From positions 682,001-746,000 of the forward strand of contig NZ_CP046253.1 in NCBI RefSeq assembly GCF_009720145.1: DNA of 64,000 bases, written 5' to 3'. Position numbers and translations under genes: made by a program. Below the pieces are notes generated by a model. That model did not search any database and was not told the DNA's origin. It saw only the letters and a list, made by a program, of their open reading frames with translations. This document shows, one piece after another, positions 9,232 through 19,475 of the stretch (position 1 is its first letter; the number at the start of each line of letters is the position of its first letter). Origin of the DNA: Sphingobium sp. CAP-1 (GTDB lineage: Bacteria > Pseudomonadota > Alphaproteobacteria > Sphingomonadales > Sphingomonadaceae).

Positions 9232-9596
9232 TGCACGCCCCCCGCCTGCGCCTCGCACCCCCAGCCGTCATACTCCACGCCGCAGAGGATTTCGATCTGG
9301 AGGCACTTCTTGGTTAGCGCGCGGATCGATGCTTCATCGACCGGCTGCACGCATTCCAGGAACAGGAACAGGTCGCCTTCCTCATCTTCCTCCCGGTCCA
9401 GTTCGACAAAGCCGAACTGGCTGGCGATGGTCAGCACGCGTTCGAAATCCTTCTCGCTGCCCCGGAAGCTCACGTCCACGGGCCGCGCGATGCGGGCCAC
9501 GTCGCCATTACGCTTCAAATTGGCCAGCACGTCCTTGTCCGCCTCCCACTCTGCGGCAAGGCGCGCTTCGTCAACGGGGGGCAGATTCTGACTCAT
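9228..9596 (-). CDS. Ribonuclease E inhibitor RraB family protein
   Basis: A 122-residue acidic protein with the RraB/DUF695-type sequence: WEADKDVLANLKRNGDVARIARPVDVSF, the segment FVELDREEDEEGDLFLFLE, and the C-terminal GVEYDGWGCEA. In E. coli RraB binds RNase E and modulates its cleavage choice. The ATG overlaps the carA stop by four bases, so it is translationally coupled to carA. Presence of an RraB gene within the car operon is a local arrangement; no functional link is established. Confidence 0.8.
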   Translation of the reverse strand: MSQNLPPVDEARLAAEWEADKDVLANLKRNGDVARIARPVDVSFRGSEKDFERVLTIASQFGFVELDREEDEEGDLFLFLECVQPVDEASIRALTKKCLQIEILCGVEYDGWGCEAQAGGVH

Positions 9597-10858
9597 GCCG
9601 CGACCGGCTTTTTCAGGCCGTCCACAAACTTGCGGAACAGATAGAAGCTGTCCTGCGGCCCCGGCGAGGCTTCGGGGTGATATTGCACCGAAAAGGCGTT
9701 CCTGTCGGTCAGCTCAATGCCGCAATTGCTGCCGTCGAACAGCGAGATATGGGTCGAACGCGCATTGGCGGGCAGCGTGTCGACATCGACCGCGAAGCCA
9801 TGGTTCATGCTGGTGATCTCGACCAGACCGTCCGACAGGCGCTTGACCGGATGGTTCGCGCCGCGATGGCCCTGATGCATCTTGATCGTCTTGGCGCCCA
9901 CGGCGAGGCCGAGCAACTGGTGGCCAAGGCAGATGCCGAAGATCGGGATATTGTCGGTCAGCAGCGCGGCGATCACCGGCACGGCATAAGCGCCGGTCGC
10001 GGCCGGATCGCCCGGACCGTTGGAGAGGAACACGCCATCGGGCGACAGCGCCGTCACATCTTCATAGGTCGCCGTAGCGGGCAGCACGGTGACGCGCGCG
10101 CCGGCCTGCACCAGATTGCGGAAGATATTATGCTTCGCGCCATAATCGATCGCGACGACATGGGGGCGTGAAGAAACCCCGTTCGTGTCGAGCGAAGTCG
10201 AGACACGACTGGCGCCGTCATCCGAAACAGGCTTCTCGACTTCGCTCGAAGCGAACGGTGTGTCTGTTTCATTCAGGCCATAGCCGTGACCCAGCGTCCA
10301 CACGCCGTCCTTCCACGATCGGCTGTCCTTGCCCGTGACTTCGATGGCGAGATCCATGCCTTCGAGGCCGGGCCAGCTTGCCGCCTTCGCGCTGAGCGCC
10401 GCAATATCGAACTTGCCGTCGGGATCATAGGCGATCACGACATTGGGCGCGCCATGCACGCGGATCATGCGGGTCAGCGCGCGGGTGTCGACGCCGGACA
10501 GGCCAATGCGGCCATTTTCGCGCATCCACTGGTCGAACGGCTCGACATTGCGGAAATTGCTGGGGCTGGTGACATCCTGCCGCACGATGCAGCCCAGCGC
10601 ATGGGGCGCGGTCGCCTCGACATCGTCGGCATTGGTGCCGACATTGCCGATATGGGGGAAGGTGAAATTGATGATCTGCCCGGCATAGGAGGGATCGGTC
10701 ATGATCTCCTGATAGCCGGTGATGGACGTGTTGAAGCAGAGTTCGCCCACCGCATCGCCCACAGCGCCGAAGCCGCGTCCAAACACCGCACTGCCATCGG
10801 CAAAAACCACGACCCCTGTCGCTCCTTTGGGCACGGTAAGGGTTTTGGCGTCTGCCAT
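9593..10858 (-). CDS. carA: Carbamoyl-phosphate synthase small (glutaminase) subunit with an in-frame repeat insertion
   Basis: Hydrolyses glutamine and channels ammonia to CarB. The N-terminal CPSase small-chain domain spans about residues 8-135 (ELCFNTSITGYQEIMTDPSY), and the class I glutamine amidotransferase domain about 233-415, with nucleophile C310 in GICLGHQ and H394/E396 in YHPE. At 421 residues it is some 30 longer than usual. The excess lies in the interdomain linker (about residues 198-230), which is the translation of a palindromic DNA repeat: TPFASSEVEKP and RVSTSLDTNGV come from the two arms. Both domains look intact, so the insertion is probably tolerated. Confidence 0.96.
   Translation of the reverse strand: MADAKTLTVPKGATGVVVFADGSAVFGRGFGAVGDAVGELCFNTSITGYQEIMTDPSYAGQIINFTFPHIGNVGTNADDVEATAPHALGCIVRQDVTSPSNFRNVEPFDQWMRENGRIGLSGVDTRALTRMIRVHGAPNVVIAYDPDGKFDIAALSAKAASWPGLEGMDLAIEVTGKDSRSWKDGVWTLGHGYGLNETDTPFASSEVEKPVSDDGASRVSTSLDTNGVSSRPHVVAIDYGAKHNIFRNLVQAGARVTVLPATATYEDVTALSPDGVFLSNGPGDPAATGAYAVPVIAALLTDNIPIFGICLGHQLLGLAVGAKTIKMHQGHRGANHPVKRLSDGLVEITSMNHGFAVDVDTLPANARSTHISLFDGSNCGIELTDRNAFSVQYHPEASPGPQDSFYLFRKFVDGLKKPVAA
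10179..10258. repeat. Palindromic element, family B, inserted within carA
   Basis: Two 28-base inverted arms (10179-10206 and 10231-10258) beginning CCGTTCG and containing TCGAGCGAAGTCGAGA, separated by 24 bases. Each arm has an inner hairpin whose stem is CGTGTC/GACACG in the left arm and CGCTTC/GAAGC in the right, while other copies use CGTTTC/GAAACG. The element lies wholly within the carA reading frame and adds no stop or frameshift. Confidence 0.9.
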
Positions 10859-11011
10859 GGTCTGCGGTCCTTTATGCTTTTGCGGGAACCCGTCTGCTGC
10901 GGGTTAAACGGCCGGTCAGGTAGGCGCGCATCCCTTCGAGGTCAACGTCTGTTAAAAATCTCTTTTCTCGTTATATCTGCTCCTTTCCGCAAGAAACAGG
11001 ATTCATTCGCC

Positions 11012-11464
11012 ATGATTCGCGAGACGATAAAGAGCGCCCAGATCGAGTCGATGAAGGCCGGCGACAAGGAACGGCTGGCCGCCGTGCGCCTGATCCTGGC
11101 CAAGCTCAAGGACCGCGACATCGAACTGCGCACCGCCAAGCAGGTGCCGGACGACGACGCCGTGGTGGTCGAAGTGCTGCAAAAGATGGTGAAGCAGCGC
11201 CGCGAATCGATCGACATGTTCAACAGTGGCGGCCGCGACGAACTGGCGGCGAAGGAACAGGCCGAACTGGACGTGATCGAAAGCTTCCTGCCGGCGCAAC
11301 TGACCGAGGAAGAGACGAAGGCCGTGATCGAGGGCATCAAGGCCGAAATCGGCGCGGAAAGCGTGAAAGATATGGGCAAGGTGATGGCGGTGCTGAAGGA
11401 ACGCCATGGCAGCGTCATCGACATGAGCAAGGCCAGCGGGCTGGTGAAGGCGGCTTTGAGCTGA
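11012..11464 (+). CDS. GatB/YqeY domain-containing protein
   Basis: A 150-residue helical protein: IRETIKSAQIESMKAGDKERLAAVRLILA at the start and LTEEETKAVIEGIKAEIGA near the C-terminus are typical of YqeY, a stand-alone version of the GatB tail domain that binds tRNA. The biological role of YqeY is not settled. The ATG at 11012 matches the family N-terminus. The gene is divergent from carA, with a 150-base intergenic region, and is followed by a hairpin at 11492 and a repeat. Confidence 0.92.
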   Translation: MIRETIKSAQIESMKAGDKERLAAVRLILAKLKDRDIELRTAKQVPDDDAVVVEVLQKMVKQRRESIDMFNSGGRDELAAKEQAELDVIESFLPAQLTEEETKAVIEGIKAEIGAESVKDMGKVMAVLKERHGSVIDMSKASGLVKAALS

Positions 11465-11491
11465 CGGCAGAATGAAGGCTGACATAAAAAG

Positions 11492-11513
11492 CCCCTCCCT
11501 TCCAAGGGAGGGG
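11492..11513. terminator. Strong GC hairpin after yqeY
   Basis: A perfect 10-base stem (CCCCTCCCTT with AAGGGAGGGG) and a two-base loop 27 bases after the stop. On the plus strand no T-run follows; on the minus strand it is followed by TTTTT, so it terminates best in that direction. It abuts the family B repeat at 11528. Confidence 0.6.
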
Positions 11514-11527
11514 ACTGCCACCCACCT

Positions 11528-11582
11528 CCGTTCGTTTCGAGCGAAGTCGAGAAACGCATAGCGCCTCGCTCGACACGAACGG
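11528..11582. repeat. Palindromic element, family B, shortened copy
   Basis: The left arm (11528-11556) starts CCGTTCGTTTCGAGCG and is complete with inner stem CGTTTC/GAAACG. The right arm (about 11564-11582) is truncated in its centre, giving a 55-base unit instead of 74-80. It lies between yqeY and the GIY-YIG gene. Confidence 0.8.
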
Positions 11583-11603
11583 AAGTTCAGGCATAATCGT
11601 CTG

Positions 11604-12026
11604 ATGGCGTTCTGGACCTACATGCTCAAATGTTCAGACGGCCGCTACTACACCGGCCATACCGACAATCTGGACCATCGCATCGGTCAGCATCAATGCG
11701 GTGAGGGCAGCCAGTTTACCCGCAATCGCCTCCCCATCGCCTTAGTCTGGAGCGAGACTTTTGGCACTCGGATCGAGGCTCTAGAAGCCGAACGCATCAT
11801 AGGCGGCTGGTCCCGCGCCAAGAAGGAAGCCATGATAGCGGGAAACTGGACATTGGTGTCATATCTCGCGAAACCGCCGCAAGAGCGACCAAGCCTATCT
11901 CCGTTCGTTTCGAGCGTAGTCGAGAAACGGCTAGCGCACTCTTCTTGTTTCTCGACTACGCTCGAAACGAACGGATGTGGTGAGGCAAGGCCCGCCCCCA
12001 AGCGGGAGGGGGAAGAAGACATATGA
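11604..12026 (+). CDS. GIY-YIG nuclease family protein with repeat-derived C-terminal tail
   Basis: A 140-residue protein. Residues 4-90 form a compact GIY-YIG domain of the UPF0213/YhbQ type (YMLKCSDGRYYTG, with downstream R26, R57 and E63). Typical relatives end near residue 95. Residues 99-125 (SPFVSSVVEKR and CFSTTLETNG) are the translation of a family B palindromic element at 11901-11974. The stop overlaps the dnaG start (ATGA), so read-through of the element keeps this gene translationally coupled to dnaG. Relatives are predicted DNA endonucleases or repair factors; the function of this one is unknown. Confidence 0.85.
   Translation: MAFWTYMLKCSDGRYYTGHTDNLDHRIGQHQCGEGSQFTRNRLPIALVWSETFGTRIEALEAERIIGGWSRAKKEAMIAGNWTLVSYLAKPPQERPSLSPFVSSVVEKRLAHSSCFSTTLETNGCGEARPAPKREGEEDI
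11901..11974. repeat. Palindromic element, family B, inside the GIY-YIG gene
   Basis: Perfect 28-base inverted arms at 11901-11928 and 11947-11974 (starting CCGTTCGTTTCGAGCG) around an 18-base spacer. Each arm carries the inner stem CGTTTC/GAAACG. It is translated in the same frame as the element within carA, giving SPFVSSVVEKR and FSTTLETNG. Confidence 0.9.
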
Positions 12027-13909
12027 CCCTCACCCCCCAATGGCTGGACGAACTGCGCGCGCGCACGGCGCTGTCGACGCTCATCGGCAAGACGGTGAAG
12101 GTCGTGAAGGCCGGCCGCGAATATAAGGCCTGCTGCCCCTTCCATAATGAAAAGACGCCCAGCTTCACGATCAACGACGAGAAGGGCTTCTACCACTGCT
12201 TCGGCTGTGGCGCGCATGGCGATGCGATCCGCTGGATGACCGATCATCGCGGCCTGCCCTTCATGGAAGCGGTGAAGGAACTGGCTGCGACCGCCGGCAT
12301 GGATGTGCCCGCCCCCGACCCGCGCGCCGCCAAGCGCGCGGAAGCCGCCAAGGGGCTGCATGATGCGATGGCGGCGGCGCAGAGTTTCTTCGAGGATCAA
12401 CTGGGCGGCATCGACGGCGGCGACGCGCGCGCCTATCTCGCCAAGCGTGGCATCAGCGACGCCACCCGCCGCGCCTTCGGCTTTGGCTATTCCCCGGATT
12501 CGCGCGGCAAGCTGAAAACCGCCCTGCGCGATCTGGGCGAGCCGATGCTGATCGAGGCTGGCCTGCTGATCGATCCAGACGGCGAACGCGACACCTACGA
12601 CCGCTTCCGGGGCCGGCTCATGCTGCCGATCCGCGACATTCGCGGCCGGGTCATCGCCTTTGGCGGCCGCATCATTGGCGCTGGCGAACCCAAATATCTG
12701 AACTCGCCCGACACGCCGCTGTTCGACAAGGGTCGCACCCTCTATAATATCGACAAGGCGTCCCCCGCCAGCCGGGCCACCGGCCGGGTCATCGTGGTCG
12801 AAGGCTATATGGACGTGATCGCGCTGGCGCAGGCCGGGTTCGGCGAAGCGGTCGCGCCGCTCGGCACAGCGCTCACCGAGCATCAGATCGAGCGGCTGTG
12901 GAAAATGGTCGAAGTGCCGCTGCTCTGCTTCGACGGCGACTCCGCCGGTCAGAAAGCCGCGATCCGCGCCGCCACCCGCGCCTTGCCGCTGCTCCGCCCC
13001 GGCCATAGCCTCGCCTTCGCCACCCTGCCGGCGGGGCAAGACCCGGACGATCTGCTGCGCGCCAGCGGCCCCCAGGCAATGGAAAGCGTCCTGAACGCCG
13101 CGGAACCGTTGATCGAGCGTCTCTGGAAGCATGAAGTTTCCGCCGCGCCACTCGACACGCCGGAACAGAAGGCTGCACTGAAGCAACGGCTTCGTGGCCT
13201 TTCGGACGCGATCGCTCATCCCGACGTGCGCGCCCATTATGCCCATGAATTTCGCGAACGCTATGACGCGCGCTTCTTCGCCCGGCGCGACACCGCCCCC
13301 TTCCAGCCGCGCACGCAGGGCGGCGGCAATGCCGGTGCCGGCCAACGCTGGCAGCGCGACAAGCGTGGCAACTGGAAAGCCCCGATCCCGCCCGCCGGCA
13401 CCGAAGCCCGCGCGATCGGCGCCAGCGGCATGGAGCAGCGGCTGCTGCGCGCGATCCTGGCCGCGCTGCTGCGCCATCCCGAACAGATCGCCCTCCATCG
13501 GGAGATGCTGTCGGCCCTGCAAATCGGCGATCCTCTGCTCGCCCAGTTGCTCGCGGCGATGATCTCTCTGTCTTTCCGCAAAGAAACAGTTGAAACACAC
13601 GCCCTCCTTACCATATTGGGGCAAGGTGAGTTGTATAATATGGCCAAGGGGATGCTCCGGGCCGATGCGTTCACACTCACTCCCGACAGGATGACCACCG
13701 ACCCTGATCGCCTTGCGCGCGACCTGGAGGAGGCTGTTCGGGTGATGGCGCAGGGACCGGAGTTGGAAGCAGCGCTGGTGGAGGCCACGAGGCGGTTCGA
13801 GAGTGACCTCAGCGAGGAAAATTTCGCTGAACAACAGCGCATTCGTGCGCTGAAGGTCGATCATGATCGTCGCCTGGCGGAACTGGCGCAGTCCGAAGAC
13901 ATTGTTTGA
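12023..13909 (+). CDS. dnaG: DNA primase
   Basis: Synthesises RNA primers at the replication fork with DnaB. The 628-residue protein has the N-terminal CHC2 zinc ribbon (C38, H41, C59, C62 in CCPFHNEKTPSF and YHCFGCG), the TOPRIM catalytic core with VIVVEGYMDVIAL and the acidic CFDGDSAGQKA motif, and a C-terminal helicase-binding region from about residue 450. Its ATG overlaps the GIY-YIG stop. It is followed after 45 bases by rpoD, the remainder of the classical macromolecular synthesis operon. Confidence 0.98.
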   Translation: MTLTPQWLDELRARTALSTLIGKTVKVVKAGREYKACCPFHNEKTPSFTINDEKGFYHCFGCGAHGDAIRWMTDHRGLPFMEAVKELAATAGMDVPAPDPRAAKRAEAAKGLHDAMAAAQSFFEDQLGGIDGGDARAYLAKRGISDATRRAFGFGYSPDSRGKLKTALRDLGEPMLIEAGLLIDPDGERDTYDRFRGRLMLPIRDIRGRVIAFGGRIIGAGEPKYLNSPDTPLFDKGRTLYNIDKASPASRATGRVIVVEGYMDVIALAQAGFGEAVAPLGTALTEHQIERLWKMVEVPLLCFDGDSAGQKAAIRAATRALPLLRPGHSLAFATLPAGQDPDDLLRASGPQAMESVLNAAEPLIERLWKHEVSAAPLDTPEQKAALKQRLRGLSDAIAHPDVRAHYAHEFRERYDARFFARRDTAPFQPRTQGGGNAGAGQRWQRDKRGNWKAPIPPAGTEARAIGASGMEQRLLRAILAALLRHPEQIALHREMLSALQIGDPLLAQLLAAMISLSFRKETVETHALLTILGQGELYNMAKGMLRADAFTLTPDRMTTDPDRLARDLEEAVRVMAQGPELEAALVEATRRFESDLSEENFAEQQRIRALKVDHDRRLAELAQSEDIV

Positions 13910-13954
13910 TACAGATTAGGCCTTTTGCAAGGGCCACAGGGTTAAGGCGAATAG

Positions 13955-15997
<2,043 letters not shown>

Positions 15998-16057
15998 GGC
16001 GGGCTGGCAGTAAAATTAAAATGGATCGGTAAATATAAATTAACCATCCTTGACGGA

Positions 16058-16084
16058 AAAGGGCGGCTTTCACGGTCGCCCTTT
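16058..16084 (+). terminator. Hairpin terminator after rpoD
   Basis: Stem AAAGGGCG (16058-16065) with CGCCCTTT (16077-16084) and an 11-base loop, about 60 bases after the rpoD stop. There is only a short T tract in the stem end, so it is a moderate-strength candidate. Confidence 0.55.
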
Positions 16085-16166
16085 CTGATTCCGTAAACCC
16101 GACGTTTACCCGGCTCCCCTATATTCGGGCCTCGACCCCGCCTGCGGGGCAGCACAGGGGTCTGGA

Positions 16167-16847
16167 ATGAGCGAAGCCGCACCGCGTTACCAATTTGGCG
16201 ACATTGCCCGCGTTCTCGAAGCGCTGGTCGCCGCTGATGGCACTGCGGCCCATGCCTATGCCAATCGCGCCAGGATCGGCGTATCCCGCGACGCCCTGCT
16301 CTCGCTCGCCGACCTGGCGGACGCCGCTTATTATCTCTGCATGTTGCACGGCCGCCATCCCGGCGTGGTCGATCATGCCGCCACCCGCTCCGCCGACAAT
16401 GCCGCCCGCCAATGGCTGATCGAGGCGGCGGACGGCTTCGCCCGCGAACGCGCCTATCTGACCCAGGTGACGGTCGCCGCCGGCCCCGCCCCCAGCACGG
16501 CGGGTCAGGCCGATTGCGAAACCGTCGTCAGCCAGCAACGTCACGCGCTCGACATGCTCGCCCAGTCCGACCGGCGCGGCTGCGCCATGGGCGCGGCACT
16601 GGCGCTGGTGCTGGACTGGCGCGCGGTGCGTCACGTCCTCGACATGGCGGCGATCCGCGCAGGCATCGAGCCGCACGCCTGCACCCTGCCCGACCGCGCC
16701 ACGACGCTGGAGGTCGCCCGCTCGATCGGCGGCGACGACGGCATCGACCGGGCGATCCAGTTCGGCGCGCGCCAGTTGCTGAACCAGCATCGCGGCCTGT
16801 GGGACTTGCTCGCCGCTCGCGCCGATGTGCGCGCGAAGCAGAACTAA
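16167..16847 (+). CDS. DUF6975-like conserved hypothetical protein
   Basis: A 226-residue, all-helical soluble protein with no signal peptide or membrane helix. It contains DIARVLEALVAADGTAAHAYA and SLADLADAAYYLCMLHGRHPG near the start and FGARQLLNQHRGLWDLLAARA at the end. I believe this matches the sphingomonad DUF6975 family but cannot verify it; no function is known. It sits between rpoD and a MoxR gene, both on the same strand. Confidence 0.6.
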   Translation: MSEAAPRYQFGDIARVLEALVAADGTAAHAYANRARIGVSRDALLSLADLADAAYYLCMLHGRHPGVVDHAATRSADNAARQWLIEAADGFARERAYLTQVTVAAGPAPSTAGQADCETVVSQQRHALDMLAQSDRRGCAMGAALALVLDWRAVRHVLDMAAIRAGIEPHACTLPDRATTLEVARSIGGDDGIDRAIQFGARQLLNQHRGLWDLLAARADVRAKQN

Positions 16848-16924
16848 CCTTATCCTTTCCCGATTGCGTCGCCGCGCCGCTTTCCCTAGTCCCGTTGTCA
16901 TAGGCAACGGAATGGAACAGCAGG

Positions 16925-17770
16925 ATGCGCTTTGAAGGCACGCAGGACTATGTCGCCACCGACGATCTGAAGGTCGCGGTCAATGCTGCCGTGCTGCTGC
17001 GCCGTCCCTTGTTGGTGAAGGGCGAACCGGGCACCGGCAAGACCGTGCTGGCGCAGGAAATCGCCAGGGCGCTGGATGCGCCCCTGATCGAATGGAACGT
17101 CAAGTCCACGACCAAGGCGCATCAGGGTCTGTATGAATATGACGCCGTCGCCCGCCTGCGCGACGGGCAGTTGGGCGACGCGCGCGTCCACGACATTTCC
17201 AACTATATCCGCAAGGGCAAGCTGTGGGAGGCGTTCACGTCACCCAGACTGCCCGTGCTGCTGATCGACGAGATCGACAAGGCCGACATCGAATTTCCCA
17301 ACGACCTGTTGCAGGAACTCGACCGCATGGCCTTCCACGTCTATGAAACCGGCGAAACCGTCGCCGCGCAGGAGCGCCCGGTCGTCATCATCACCTCCAA
17401 CAACGAGAAGGAACTGCCGGACGCCTTCCTGCGCCGCTGCTTCTTCCACTATATCAAATTCCCCGATCGCGACACGATGCAGGCCATTGTCGATGTCCAT
17501 TTCCCCGGCATCCAGAAAATACTGGTGACGAAGGCGATGGAGATTTTCTATGAAATCCGCGATGTGCCGGGCCTCAAGAAAAAGCCCAGCACGTCGGAAC
17601 TGCTCGACTGGCTGAAATTGCTGTTGAACGAGGATATGCCGCTCGACGTGCTGCAAAATAGCGATCCGACCAAAGCCATCCCTCCGCTCCACGGCGCGCT
17701 GCTCAAAAATGAGCAGGACATCATGATGTTCGAACGCCTCGCCTTCATGGCCCGCCGGCAGGGGCGATAG
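16925..17770 (+). CDS. MoxR-family AAA+ ATPase
   Basis: A 281-residue AAA+ protein with Walker A GEPGTGKT (residues 33-40), Walker B LLIDEID (112-118), sensor 1 ITSNNEKELPDAFLRRC with the arginine finger pair, and a C-terminal helical lid. MoxR ATPases work with VWA-domain partners as chaperones for metal-cofactor insertion or complex assembly. The natural partner, a CoxE-like VWA protein, lies 3.2 kb downstream at 20958, separated by GFA, secreted and chemoreceptor genes. The ATG at 16925 has a weak AGCAGG upstream. Confidence 0.93.
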   Translation: MRFEGTQDYVATDDLKVAVNAAVLLRRPLLVKGEPGTGKTVLAQEIARALDAPLIEWNVKSTTKAHQGLYEYDAVARLRDGQLGDARVHDISNYIRKGKLWEAFTSPRLPVLLIDEIDKADIEFPNDLLQELDRMAFHVYETGETVAAQERPVVIITSNNEKELPDAFLRRCFFHYIKFPDRDTMQAIVDVHFPGIQKILVTKAMEIFYEIRDVPGLKKKPSTSELLDWLKLLLNEDMPLDVLQNSDPTKAIPPLHGALLKNEQDIMMFERLAFMARRQGR

Positions 17771-17787
17771 GGCCAGCCATCAAACCT

Positions 17788-17860
17788 CCGTTCGCTTCGA
17801 GCGTGTCGAGAAGCGGATAGTGCCAAGCCATCGTTTTTCGGCTTCGCTCGAAACGAACGG
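17788..17860. repeat. Palindromic element, family B, between moxR and the GFA gene
   Basis: Inverted arms at 17788-17815 and 17832-17860, starting CCGTTCGCTTCGAGCG. The left arm's inner stem is CGCTTC/GAAGCG; the right arm corresponds to the CGTTTC version with one mismatch. It begins 18 bases after the moxR stop and ends 23 bases before the next start. Confidence 0.88.
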
Positions 17861-17883
17861 AGTCTGTGCTCAGGAGTAGCGCC

Positions 17884-18309
17884 ATGCCCCACACCGCCGC
17901 CCATACCGCAGGCTGCCTTTGCGGCCAGGTCCGCATCACGATCGACGCGCAGCCGCTCGCGGCGCGCCAATGCTGGTGCCGCCTGTGTCAATATCTGGGC
18001 GGCGGCTCCGGCACGGTGAATGTCTGCTTTCCGACCGAGCATGTCGTCACCACCGGCGACGTGCGCTGGCATGACAGCGTCGCTGACAGCGGCAACGCGA
18101 TGAAACGCGGCTTCTGCCCCACCTGCGGCACGCCTTTGTTCAGCCTGGCCGAATCGCGCCCGCATCTGACCTTCATCCGCGCCGGCGCGCTGGATGATCC
18201 GTCGCTGATCGGGCCGCAGGCGGTGATCTGGACCGACGCCGCCCCCGCCTGGGCGCATCATGATCCCGCATTGCCGCATTATCCGGCGCAAATCCCGCCA
18301 GTCGCATGA
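17884..18309 (+). CDS. GFA (CENP-V/glutathione-dependent formaldehyde-activating) family protein
   Basis: A 141-residue zinc protein with the GFA cysteine pattern: GCLCGQVRI, CWCRLCQYLGG and FCPTCGTPLFS supply the cysteines that bind zinc. The family includes the glutathione-formaldehyde condensing enzyme Gfa, but most members have unknown substrates. The start at 17884 is chosen because AGGAG lies seven bases upstream; an in-frame codon at 17866 lacks a site. There is no link to the formaldehyde operon 40 kb away, so a substrate should not be assumed. Confidence 0.85.
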   Translation: MPHTAAHTAGCLCGQVRITIDAQPLAARQCWCRLCQYLGGGSGTVNVCFPTEHVVTTGDVRWHDSVADSGNAMKRGFCPTCGTPLFSLAESRPHLTFIRAGALDDPSLIGPQAVIWTDAAPAWAHHDPALPHYPAQIPPVA

Positions 18310-18394
18310 ATTAGGCGCTTGCGCGCTGCGGGATAGTCTGTAGCCTTTCCGTCATAGTTCAAGGCCGCGCCAAGACGGTCTGATCTGGAGAAGG

Positions 18395-19435
18395 ATGCCG
18401 ATGCTCAAGCGCACGCTGGTCCTGTTGTCCGTCCTCTGCCTCGCGGCGCCTTCGCTGGCGCACGCGGCCGACGAAGCGGAAGCATGGACCCCGACCGAAA
18501 CAGCCATCCGCGCCAGCGCTGCGGGGATCAGCCTGCCGCAAACGGTGGCGGGCCTGTCGCTGACCAGGAGTGGCGAAGCCTCCAGCGGCGGCCGCGCGGT
18601 CGACAATTATGCGCAATATCTGTCCGAGGACGGCGCCATTCAGGCGACCCTCTATGTCTATATGCCGACCTATGCCGACGCCTCGCTGGCAGCCTATATG
18701 ACCGACAAGGCCGTGATGGAGCGGTTCGGCGCGAAAACCCGCCGCACCACCTATGCCACTGCGCCGGCCGCCGGCCAGCCCGGCCGCGCGATCCGCGCCG
18801 TCTATGATGACGCCGCCGACGGCGCGCTGACCACGGCGGCGGGCTTCGTCCATGCCGGCCGCTGGATCGTCAAGCTGCGCGTCACCGGGCCGACCGAACG
18901 CCGCACCGAAGTCCTCGCGGGTCTGGACGAGATGCTCGCCAGCCTCGCCTTCGACGATCCCGCCAGCCTGCACGCAACCGCCCCCGCCCGCTTCGCCGCC
19001 TGCCCTGTCGCGGACGCGAACGACGCCCGCCTCACCCCCGCCAGCGATAGTGCGCAGGCCGTGCCGCAGGAAGTCCGCATCCCCCGCGACGGCAAGGACG
19101 CGCTCTGCGTTCGCGGCACCGTGACCACCGCCGACGGCCGCTATGACATGCTGCAACAGGTCGGCCGCAACGACGGCGCGATCATCGTGCCGGTCGATGA
19201 CAGCGGCACCGTGCTGGCCTTCGATCCGGCGGCGGACGGCGCGGGCTACAAGCTGTCGATCCACATGGTCGGCCAGACCGACCTTTATGGCACCTATGAC
19301 AAGGTGCCCAGCCCGCAACAGGTCGCGGCCATTCTCGACGGCAAGGACACACAGACCGCCGAAGCCCAGGCCGTGGCCACCTACGCCGCCAATGGCGATG
19401 TGACGGTCAGCCGATTGTCGGCGGCGGGGCGTTGA
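18395..19435 (+). CDS. Secreted protein of unknown function
   Basis: A 346-residue protein with a clear Sec signal peptide (LKRTLVLLSVLCLAAPSLAHA, cut before ADEAEAW). The mature part is a soluble domain with LYVYMPTYADASLAAYMTD and two alpha/beta regions; cysteines C-P-V-A-D and ALCVRG could form one disulphide. No family was recognised. The start may be the second methionine (18401), which sits at a better distance from GGAGAAGG. It is expected to be periplasmic. It follows the GFA gene and converges with the chemoreceptor gene. Confidence 0.7.
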   Translation: MPMLKRTLVLLSVLCLAAPSLAHAADEAEAWTPTETAIRASAAGISLPQTVAGLSLTRSGEASSGGRAVDNYAQYLSEDGAIQATLYVYMPTYADASLAAYMTDKAVMERFGAKTRRTTYATAPAAGQPGRAIRAVYDDAADGALTTAAGFVHAGRWIVKLRVTGPTERRTEVLAGLDEMLASLAFDDPASLHATAPARFAACPVADANDARLTPASDSAQAVPQEVRIPRDGKDALCVRGTVTTADGRYDMLQQVGRNDGAIIVPVDDSGTVLAFDPAADGAGYKLSIHMVGQTDLYGTYDKVPSPQQVAAILDGKDTQTAEAQAVATYAANGDVTVSRLSAAGR

Positions 19436-19475
19436 AACGACGACAGAAATATAATCCGCTGGTCTGCGCCGGGCC

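Noticed and set aside
10164..10275. The CarA linker as a frameshift or assembly chimera
   Set aside because: The frame is continuous, both domains are intact, and the inserted sequence is a recognisable repeat present elsewhere in the window.
17884..18309. The GFA-family gene as part of the formaldehyde pathway at 56-61 kb
   Set aside because: It is 40 kb away with a different context, and most GFA-family proteins are not formaldehyde enzymes.
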